DNA of 64,000 nucleotides, from NCBI GenBank assembly GCA_017591395.1, contig WEDG01004009.1, positions 1 to 64,000 of the forward strand. The letters run 5' to 3'. This document shows positions 55,325 to 64,000 of this stretch, piece by piece. Position 1 is the stretch's first letter. Each line of letters starts with the position of its first letter. The notes below the pieces were generated by a model, which ran no database searches, was not told the origin of the DNA, and saw only the letters and a list, made by a program, of their open reading frames with translations. The stretch comes from Schistocephalus solidus. Taxonomy: Eukaryota > Platyhelminthes > Cestoda > Diphyllobothriidea > Diphyllobothriidae. A program made the position numbers and the translations under genes.

Positions 55325-55960
55325 CCAGGGGCGCAGGTGCGGATTTTCGCTGTGCCAGCCACCTGCGTCCTCTCCTACTTCCGGTCTTCATAGCTCCGTC
55401 TGGACACCAAGGCGGAAGAGCAGGAGTGAGTGCGGTAGATACAGTGCGAGTATACTATCATAATAATCAAATCCACGTTTGATTCCAGTCTACTGTGAAG
55501 CACGCGGTGGGCATTTTTAAAAGTGATGGTCGAGCTGTCCTATTCTTCACTATTATAAATCTGACGTGTTAGAAAGTACCATTGCGCACGAAAAGTCGTG
55601 TGGGATAATTCGTTTTCTATTAGAGTATTTTGGAGTGACTTGCGGTCCTAGAGTCAAACTGCAATGGTCCCCTACATAAGATGGCGTTTTATGGCATTTT
55701 AATACACGTCAATCTGGAGCTGCCCTATCGTGAACATCTGGTAGGTGCTATGGGACCAGGTAAGGTTTGGCACGCGTCGAATGGTTCCTTTCTGAGCCAC
55801 TGTAACCGAGCCCACCTCCAGTTGTCCCACCGGACCTTGAGGGATGAGAGAGTGCGGTAGATGCAGCACAAGTCTGCAAGTCACCGCCCCTCGTCCACTG
55901 TACGGGGTACAAGATGTACGTCGTCAGTTGATCTATCGTGTGTATGTTCACTTTGCAGGC
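55325..55960 (+). repeat. GC-richer interspersed repeat, family B (two nested fragments)
   Basis: Fragment one (55325-55540): GTGCCAGCCACCTGCGTCCTCTCC, CTTCCGGTCTTCATAGCTCCG, GAGTGAGTGCGGTAGATACAG. Fragment two (55545-55960): ATCTGACGTGTTAGAAAGTACC, GTCAAACTGCAATGG, GAGAGAGTGCGGTAGATGCAGC, GCAAGTCACCGCCCC, GTACGTCGTCAG. Both are plus-oriented and more diverged than the copies near the LINEs. Confidence 0.65.
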
Positions 55961-55964
55961 TTTC

Positions 55965-56450
55965 ACTAGCAACCAGCATGGGATTCATTAATTATGTCAC
56001 TCTCTCCTTTGCTTGTGGAGTGAAGGGGTGTTCGTTCATGTTGAAAGACCGATGACGTGTTATTTCTCTAATCCAAAACACCACTTAGGGGCTACTTACG
56101 AAATGAATTATCGTGTGTTTCAACGTTCCATATGTGTCTTTGCATAAAAATTAGTTCACAAGTGTGTCCAGTCATCTATTTGACGCATTTTGCTGAACAT
56201 ATTTCAGTGGCTTGATGATAGGAAATAACGTAAATCTTAAACTACCACTGCATAATTCCACCTCCCACAACCACTTTACTGACACCTTTTAATAAAATTA
56301 TACCTGTGATTAGCATGAGCTCGTTAGGTTAGCCATACTGAAGGACACGACATGTTTCAAAACGAAACTCTGAAAGGACTACGTAAAGTGCTATTCTATT
56401 GAGAGTAAAGACTACGTAGTTAACAATCTTCCCTTCTTGTATTTCAACAA
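55965..56450. other. no recognised gene
   Basis: AT-rich, nothing supported. Confidence 0.4.
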
Positions 56451-56639
56451 GGGCAGTTAGGGACAGTCTGATGAGAAAAAACTTCGTTGTTGGCCGGTGG
56501 ACAAGTTGCACTTTCGTTGATAGATCAGACTGGTGTGACTGCTTCCGTTAGCGTAAATACTGAACTTGCGTAATAGAATCGAAGAGGTGAGTTCCAGGAA
56601 GTAGTCACGAAGAAGGAGACACAAGCCCTGGAAGAGGAG

Positions 56640-56692
56640 CTTTATTAGCTTGACGTTTCGCATTCTCACTCGAGTCCATCATCAGACAGAGA
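56640..56692 (-). ncRNA. decayed hammerhead-like motif of the PLE terminal region
   Basis: Minus strand reads CTGATGA (56685-56679), a stem II region TGGACTC-GAGT-GAGAATGC in which only CTC/GAG still pairs, then GAAACGTC (56659-56652), matching the minimal stem III AC/GT plus cleavable C of PLE hammerheads. Family knowledge: PLE terminal repeats carry type I hammerheads. Stem II is largely broken and stem I is not evident, so this is a relic. Confidence 0.5.
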
Positions 56693-56711
56693 GAGAGAGA
56701 GAGAGAGAGAG
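56686..56711. repeat. short (GA)n microsatellite
   Basis: About 12 GA units immediately next to the PLE hammerhead-like motif. Confidence 0.9.
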
Positions 56712-57429
56712 TAAGATAAGGATGTTATATTGCCCATGTTTTGCAGTATTAATGGGATGTAGATGCTCGGCCTCTACATGCCTATCAAAATTACCAGTTC
56801 CAGAGAGCATCGCAGATAGTTGCACGTGGTGTGATATTTGTTTGACTGGCCAGCTGTTGCATTATGCTATTGCCATGTCATTGCTGTGCGCCAATGTCTT
56901 TGCAAGAGTATCGGTTCTCACGCTCATCGCTTAGGTTGCATATGGTGTGATGGTGACCCGCAATCGAATTGCTGACGCCCGGATTTCGTTATCCATGCTA
57001 GTTTTTGGGAAATTTGGCTGGCCGATATTGGCACCAGGAACAGCGGCCATCCACACGTTCTCTGTATGACTAACTGCTTTGCTCAGGCAAAGTCTCAGCA
57101 CTGAATGTGGAGCGGGGAGGTCGTTGGGCGTTTTGGTTGATTTAGGGTCGGAAAACCAGGATTCGAGTATTTCGCGGTTCACGCGGTTGTCACCTCTAGT
57201 GAGAATTTCGACTTCATTAAACTTGCATGTGTGGCCGCGTCCCGTATAATGAGCCGTGACTTGGAAACTGGTGTCTTTCCTCCTCACTGCTGCTGCGTGC
57301 TTGGCCATTCGTGGTCGGAGTATTCTTCCAGTTTCCCCGATATAGTTGCTCTGTCCACAACTACACCAGACCCGATAAACGACCCCTAGGTGTTACTTGC
57401 CTCGGCAGTAGGTCTTTAGCCCTATGTTC

Positions 57430-57655
57430 TAATGCCGTATTGGTGCTTAGAGCGAATGGCTACCCGTGCAACTTCCTCAACCAGCGCCTACGCAAACGAG
57501 ACGAGAGACCAAATCTGACCGGCCCCAAAGTTTGGCAAGGTCTCCCGTACGTGAAGAGTGTCTCACAAGCATCAGCCAACTTCTCACACCCCTTGGTGTT
57601 GGAGATGCACACATTTCTTGGCTGGCAATCAAAAAGTATTCACAAACTTAATTAA
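57430..57655 (+). pseudogene. Penelope-like element 4, RT C-terminal piece, inverted
   Basis: Plus strand reads LRANGYPCNFLNQRLRKRDE, then TGPKVWQGLPYVKSVSQASA, the RT thumb block that normally lies about 40 residues before KDLLPRQ (compare the same block at about 27880-28050 in PLE 1). A one-base shift later gives LTPLGVGDAH. It is on the opposite strand to the GIY-YIG part and the two meet at about 57422-57430. Confidence 0.85.
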
Positions 57656-57659
57656 TAAT

Positions 57660-60265
57660 TATAGTCCCATGTTTTGCAGTCAACCAACCAAAGCGAATTT
57701 ACAACGTTTCATTGTAGCTTCTGGTTTTATAAGAAAAACTCCTGATTTTAGCTTCCGAGTTCTCGAGTTTAAGTAAATGTAGTTCTGTGAACGTAAATCT
57801 CATCAACCTTCCCCGATTCTCCTCAAAGGAATTCCACCCCATCCTATGAAAAGATCAAAATGATAGGTTCCTACTGATAGGGCCTTTCTTCAAAGAACCC
57901 GTTACAATTATCATTCAACCGTCGCTGATTCGCCAATGCCGGAATTCTTTTCTGCATTAACAGTCTACTGAAGCGTTTCTGGCCTCGATTACTTAAAGTC
58001 GGATTATGCATTTATTTGGAACTCTGCTATTATGGCCAGTGGAAACGTTGCAGCAGGTCAACCTATTGCTAGTTACTACTTATTCCACCCATAGAGCATA
58101 CCGGTATCGGAAAAAAATATATTTATTGTCATGATTTAGCGCGATCAGCGTATGGAAACTACAGCTCTCTCGCTCGTCAAGGTGGTTTTTTAATCTCGTC
58201 CTCTGCTCGGCACAAAAAGTGAAATGAAAAAATGTGAACTTGCTAGGTCATTTTTTTCCTGAACTTAAGCAAAGGATTTTTGAATTGGGAAATATCAATA
58301 AAATTTTCCGTAAAATCCTTTGCAAGTTGGTATATTGAAAAAAATAGTACATTAACGTCTTCACCCATCCTAAGGAAGCGCTGTTATAGAGTTTATTTTT
58401 GGCAAAAAAAATGGTTAGGATTTCAGTCTGTTTAGAACACTACTTTAATTTACTGATCTCTAGTTACCTGCCTCCGGACTCGGTTTACCTGAACACGCAT
58501 GCTTACCAAGGCCACAGGACTATTTTCTCTAAACCAGTCGATATTTTTCAAACTCACACCTATTTACCATCACTAGATCGAACACAGTTGCTAAGCCCTG
58601 GTTGACACTCCCAATGCAAGCACAAGAAACGTAGTTGGGCGGTAGTTACTGCAGCCTAGAGACGAAGGACGGGCAGATTCTGGCTGTAAAATAATTTCTA
58701 CAGTTTCATGAGCAGATTGCGCAATCCACCGTGTTCACTTTCTCAGACTATATGCCCTAGGAAGCGCGTCTATTGGACAGGAATGAAAACCTCTAACCAA
58801 TCAAGAAAATTGACAATACCCTGGCATAAATGACAGCCAAGTCGTTTCCGACAGGAGGGGCAGTAGCGTTCACCTGAGTTCATTAATTTGATGCCTACCA
58901 TATCAATAAATATATATGTTCATTACGAAACCAAAAACGTTCCTCAGCTTTTTCGTTCCTTAGAAGCGAATTTTACCCGTCCATAACTTCGTACACGCTA
59001 ATTAGTAGGGAAATATTTCGGGACAATGAATAACCTATATGAGAAGTTTGCCTAAGGCATAGGTGCAGCTGATTTTGGAAGAAGATTTCTTACGCATGAA
59101 ATGTAGGCATTCTTCTTTCACTCGGCAGTCAGGGCTCTCAATAGAGGTGAAAGGTAGCCAGCAGAAGCAAGGCACTTTTTGCCGAGGCATATGTTTGTGG
59201 CCGTACCAATTGTGGTTCTCTAGGAGACGACCACACCGCGGGCTAAATTAAATATTAGTATGTAGCAGCATTTATTTGGGAAGACTGGCGCACAATAAGG
59301 ATGCTCAATGGGGGTGGTGCACCTAGAAAGGAACAAGACCAGTTTATATCTGGGCAAACCTCCTGAATAATTGGCCATGATTTTTGCAAGTTGCATTTAA
59401 ATTGGAGGCACTGATGGAGCAGCGAGTATTAAAAGAGACAATATTAGTTGAAAGTAGATGGAAGATCAAAATGCGTATGTTAAAGTCTGTGCATTAGTCA
59501 AAGTTCCCAATTTAATCAGGGCACTATTGCTAATGGGAAACTGACTGCTATCTAATAGTGACTAACAACTTCGAACCATGTAACCGCTACACCAAAACGA
59601 ACATAATGAAGGAATTTCCTTTGATGGTGATCCAAACTGAGCTGAGTTTCTGTTTTATCTATCATGGAAGTCCAAAATTAAAAAAAACCAATCCTTATGT
59701 GACATTCGCGTAACTGTCCATGCATGTTTATATCCACGGTTTTTTAATGGCATAACGCGAACCATACCTACTGCACTGTATTGGGAGCCCTAAGCGTTTC
59801 AGAGGTTTAAGGGATTTATTATGAGGGAGTCATACAGAAGGCGCTCCGTATCATGGTGTAATCGCTTCCTTATTTAAGGTAAAATGATATTTTTTAATTT
59901 AAGAGCGAATGTTAATAAAAGTGACTTCTCTTATGATAAGTGACTAAAAAAATTAATTTTATTGTTTTTCTTCCCATTAAATACGGAATTAATTGGCGCA
60001 AACACAAAAAGCAGGGAATAAGTGCACACAAGTTAAGTAATCAGACTTCGAAAAGTGCAGGAGTACATAACCAGAAGCCGTCCTCCTGTCCCCTACGAGG
60101 GATTTCAGAAGAACATCGTGGCCTAATTAGTATCGCAAGTGAATTTATTCCGGTGAGCGCCATTTTTATATGTGTCCTCAAATTTTTATATGGTTCAGTG
60201 CCTGCGGCAATTTATATACATTTTTTCGTTTATTTTTAGTGTTTGTTTAAATGTAATTTCACCTC
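57660..60265. other. no recognised gene
   Basis: AT-rich. Small open frames only (58399-58605 and 59940-60239 plus). Nothing supported. Confidence 0.4.
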
Positions 60266-60291
60266 TTAGAGGAGCTTTGCTATGCTCCTCT
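60266..60291. other. small perfect hairpin
   Basis: AGAGGAGC-TTTGCTAT-GCTCCTCT: an 8-bp stem with an 8-base loop, followed by GTCTCTTTC. No T-run or known motif gives it a role. Confidence 0.4.
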
Positions 60292-60886
60292 GTCTCTTTC
60301 AAAATTGATATTTGGATTTTACATACGTTTTTTACTTCAAATTTGATTTAAGATGAGAATTGAGTTTTTGTTTGTTTCAAGTTTTCTAAATTTAATATTA
60401 TATCATTCTCTCAAAACAGACTGCTTTACCTCTACGTACTTCTTAGTATTTTTAATCCGGTGCAATAGGCAAAATCCCTTTGCTTACTTGGTAAGCATCG
60501 GTGAAAATCCCACTGATATTAAATTACATGCACAACCCTCAGAGTGTTGGAAGAAATTTGGGTTGCGTTTGCCGCTAATCCGGTCTTCTCTGACGCACCT
60601 GTGCTCAGTTTGCCTCATCCGAGGACATTTTTTTCCGTCCCTTCGTTTAATTGAATGAACTTGCTAATTGACTAGTGGAAAGCAGACATTTACCTTGTTA
60701 AGCATTTGGGTCCTATTACAGGAGACGTTTCGGTATATGGAAAACCATCAAAATAGGCAATTTGACACTCTTATCCTTCTGGTAAGTATTCTTGGCTCAT
60801 CTAATACACATCGATGCAACACGTGAAATTTTATTCAGACAATTTGATGAGCAGTACTCGGCTAGGCAAGAAAGTCCGAAAAGAAA

Positions 60887-61112
60887 TTTTTGTCATCAAC
60901 CAGTCATGTCCAACCCCATTCAGAGCTCTAACCCACGACTTGTTGACCAGATGTCCAAAGCTCTAACCATGGAGCCACGTGCCGGTTTAGATCAGGAAGA
61001 TGGATCTTCGTTGATGAGAGCTCAATGATCGTTAACAGGACCCGATCGTCCAGTTCTTCCTCGAGGTTCACTATCGAGTCTCGCCAGCAACCCCATAATG
61101 GCATTGAACCAT
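60887..61112 (-). repeat. retrozyme-like repeat, body plus head
   Basis: Minus sense: GGTTGCTGGCGAGACTCGATAG, GAACTGGACGATCGGGTCC, GATCATTGAGCTCTC, linker ATCCATCTTCCTGATC, tRNA-like head (CACGTGGCTCCATGGTTAGAGC, TTTGGACATCTGGTC, CGTGGGTTAGAG), then ACTGGTTGATGAC at the edge of the core. Again body precedes head. The ribozyme core is truncated. Confidence 0.7.
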
Positions 61113-61119
61113 GGTTTAT

Positions 61120-64000
61120 CTACCTCTGTTGTTTTGTTTATTAACAAATGGGCAACAAATTTCATTTTGCAGTTTGCAATTTATGGTTGCACTTCCACTT
61201 AAGCGCTGTCAGTTTTCGGGTGGCATAGGTTGGTAGTGCGAACCATAGTCAGGTTCCTCGGTGGTACTAAAAATTGCGTAAACTTGCCTGTTTTGACTGA
61301 AAGTTAATCTTCAGTTATTTTGAGATTTGTCCTTCATTAAGCTACCTTAAAGCAAGGACCTAGTTCGTAATGACTCAGTCTAAGTTTTGAACCCACTAAA
61401 ACTTATAGATCATCGATATTTTTCGCAAAAGTTTTTGGGTGGGATGATGGATAGGATTTGGCCAACCTGCAATGGTGGCTTCGTATCCTTATGCAGTATT
61501 CTTTCACAGCAGAGGAGCAAATTATTTACGCAGAAAGGATGGCAGCCACGTCCTAACAGTCTCCCTGCCTCATTTGATGAGCCTAATACATACTTTCTTG
61601 CACTTTTTGAAAAAAAGCACAAACGAATAGTAAAATGACAAGCAACCGAAAAGTACTTCTTTCTAACTGAAGCCCATAAGAGATTTTCAGATCTGGATCT
61701 CAGTTCTACTCACTTGTTTTATTGAAACAGGTGTGTCTAGGACTGAATATCCAGCTCAGTTAATTTGATGCTGAGAAGATCCTGTTTTCAATTTTAGGCT
61801 TCTGTTCTGTAACCTACATAAGTTATTATTGATTTAAGAATTACTTATTGTGATAAAGAAACTTGGATACGTGATACCCATTTGTTCTTGTTTACTGGAA
61901 TGGTATTTCAGGAGATTATACATAATTTATAAGTAAGCTAGTTACTAACCACCAGAGAGGAGGAAATATGAACCCTTCAGGATCGAAACTTTTTGTCTAT
62001 TTTCGGAAAGGCATGGTCGCGAATGAAAGAGCTAATGGAGTGCCTTCTTGAGTATCAATCGTAAGTGCTTATTTACGTTCCTTCGTTTATAAAATCATAG
62101 GGGAAAAGCCTCAGGCTGGGCCAAAGGGGTTTTATTTCAAAAATAAAACAACCACGGTTTTCCTGTGGAATAAGAAGCGATTTCAATAGAAAGGACAGAA
62201 TAAGACACTGTACTTCACGTTCATCTTGTCAGCCTTGCCATCTGCAAGACAGACCTCAGTGACGTTGCTGTTTAATTCAACCATAAACATTCAGCCAGTT
62301 GGTGGAATGGATACCAGGACATAGAAATACACACTGTGGACGTTTTTAAATGCCTGCTTAACGGTGATGAAGGAAGATATAATTTACTTATACCACTTTT
62401 TATTAATAAGGATATTTCTAGGCTGGTACATCGTGAACTGCTTAGTAAGCGTTTGAATCGGTCAAGTAGATAAAAGCACAAAGTCTGACACTTGCATCTG
62501 TCTGTTGGCTTTCTAAGTGAGCAGTTCCGTTGTACCTGGGTAGAATATGCTATTTTTAATTTACCGAGGATATTTGTAGAAGCAAATCTTTAACTAGAAT
62601 AAGAATGTGGCGAGGCGACATGAATTGAAGCTGAGGTAATGGGTGAATGGCGAATAATTCCTGATTTGTGCTTATTATCTTAAGCGGTTAGTGAATGGAG
62701 CTAGCCACCCACAAGCGAAAATTCCCGGCAAATAATTATGCGAATAGTAGTGAAGGCGAAAAGATGCAGCGATAACACGAAACCCTTTTTCGCATCCTCC
62801 TGATTGGCTGATGGAGACAGAGTCTTGTTCATTGGCTAATCCGATGGTTGTGTTTTTTTTTCAACAACATGTCTTGTAGTAAACTGGTTTTTGCTACAAT
62901 CAATAATGTGCAACACGTCCTCGCTTTCTAATCAAGATTAAACTCTGACCTTACTTGATTGTATGGCTGTCTGACCGATTATTGCGGACACGAGAGAGTA
63001 ATGACAGCCCACTCCAATTTTTATTTCAAAACAGCAGTGTATTACTAAGTAGGTTCAATTTCTCAGCATTCGTGACGCCCTAAATCGCTTAGTTCCTGTA
63101 TAGATTTCTCCAATCGCTCAAGGTCCATCACATACTGTAGCCAAAAATATCCATGTTTCTCTCAGTGAATCTATACTTCAGTCCTAACTGGGCAAGGTCA
63201 TACACAAAACAGCTTTCATGCTTTTCAAAATCAGTAGTGTTGACCTATCGACTAAAACAAAATTCCGTTGGCGTTTCAGCAACTGTACGCACGTGCATTT
63301 GTCATGAGTTATCCCTGTGGATAATGTATTTGTTCCACGCCATGAGGAATGTGTTAATCACACTACAGTCTCCGTTCACAAGCCAGAGGAAAAGGAAAAG
63401 ACAACTGTATCAATTTCTTTACTGCTAAATTTTGCTTTTCGCATGGAAAACAACCTGAAACCAACAAAGGTAGTCAAATGACGTATGTAGCTGTGTTATA
63501 TGACAGGTGCGTCTACAATTGACATGCCCATCTCGTTTCTACTTAGTGAACCCCCGGAAAGGTAGATTATACAGCGGGACAATACACGTTAATTAAAATT
63601 CGGCTGTATATTTTCGTTGGGGCGTGCATCTTGCTTCATTGCACTATCCAACAGATAAATACCTGAAGAAACAAACAGGATGGAGGAAGGTGAGCGAAAA
63701 TGAATTGTGCTAGACTAGTTGGCTGATCTCAAATCCTGAAAAAAACAATTTCCGTTTTGGACGTCACCCCGACAAAGAGCCGTCCACATTTGCATACGGA
63801 GAGCACAGAGACCAGAGCTCTCGCAATCGAAAAAAATGCAAAACTTCATTCACAGGATTGCGAAAAGTCCCACCGAAGGATGCAGAATACTATTTGAGGA
63901 GTACACGTGAGCTTACGATAATTTCCCATTGGGACCAGTAAATTTATATGAGGACGGATACAAGTTTCCCAAATTAGAAGCATACATGTCTTAGGATTGT
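61120..64000. other. no recognised gene
   Basis: AT-rich. Open frames at 61387-61638 and 63153-63428 (plus) lack known motifs. No further repeats recognised. Confidence 0.4.

Larger units (their letters stand above)
56640..57422 (-). pseudogene. Penelope-like element 4, GIY-YIG part and 3' region
   Basis: Minus strand from 57422: AKDLLPRQ (end of the RT-endonuclease linker), a one-base frameshift, then VVYRVWCSCGQSNYIGETGR (GIY-YIG core with both Tyr positions present) and MAKHAAAVRRKDTSFQVTAH, GRGHTCKFNEVEILTRGDNRV, NREILESWFSDPKS, NDLPAPHSVLRL (to about 57065), ending near 56931. This is the best-preserved PLE endonuclease in the window; the His, Glu (LESW) and Arg landmarks are visible. 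3' of it lies a hammerhead-like motif (56640-56692). The rest of this protein continues on the opposite strand. Confidence 0.9.

Noticed and set aside
60266..60291. Transcription terminator or microRNA hairpin
   Set aside because: An 8-bp stem is too short for a pre-miRNA and factor-independent terminators of this type are not used by eukaryotic polymerase II.
1..64000. CRISPR array, prokaryotic operons or integrated bacterial genes
   Set aside because: No regularly spaced direct repeats with unique spacers and no closely packed genes; all recognisable content is eukaryotic mobile DNA plus one spliced gene.

Overview
The window reads as nuclear DNA of a flatworm, most likely a tapeworm of the diphyllobothriid type (Spirometra / Schistocephalus / Dibothriocephalus-like). 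It is AT-rich, almost free of intact genes, and packed with old mobile elements. The organism guess rests on two element types I associate with these worms: a non-LTR retrotransposon whose reverse transcriptase is followed by C2H2 zinc fingers, and several Penelope-like elements (PLEs) with GIY-YIG endonuclease ends. This is inference from family knowledge, not a database match. The only convincing host coding sequence is one intact exon of a GH2 beta-mannosidase on the minus strand (about 16212-16581).

Layout. 1-10.7 kb: AT-rich DNA with a dead Tc1/mariner-type transposase (2.58-3.56 kb), a foldback element with arms of about 170 bp (3.72-4.45 kb) and degenerate telomere-like tracts. 10.72-13.77 kb: a polypyrimidine tract of about 3 kb with an embedded ATC microsatellite. 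15-25.4 kb: AT-rich interspersed repeats, the beta-mannosidase exon, and a tRNA-headed short repeat that carries a hammerhead-ribozyme-like core (23.68-24.10 kb). 26.4-28.45 kb: a nearly full-length but decayed PLE. 28.7-41.7 kb: a retrotransposon graveyard with two large LINE copies, two smaller LINE pieces, a second foldback element and a GC-richer repeat ('family B') that repeatedly abuts the LINE 3' end. 41.7-57.7 kb: three more PLE pieces, further copies of the hammerhead-like repeat (some head-to-tail, period about 283-308 bp) and GA microsatellites. 57.7-64 kb: mostly unannotated AT-rich DNA with one more copy of that repeat.

The most interesting signal is the short repeat. In its best copy, a tRNA-like head with Pol III A/B-box-like sequences is followed by all conserved core bases of a type I hammerhead ribozyme (CTGATGA, GAAA and a UH cleavage site), a 6-bp stem I, a 4-bp stem II and a loop-less palindromic stem III. 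This is the architecture known from schistosome Sm-alpha repeats and animal retrozymes. Partial head-to-tail dimers and co-resident PLEs, which are proposed to mobilise retrozymes, fit a retrozyme-like life cycle. Activity is not shown, and stem II has a non-canonical C/A closing mismatch.

Almost everything else is dead: the LINEs and PLEs carry stops, frameshifts, a clean 1.06-kb internal deletion and an inverted junction. Long open frames inside the polypyrimidine tract are compositional artefacts.
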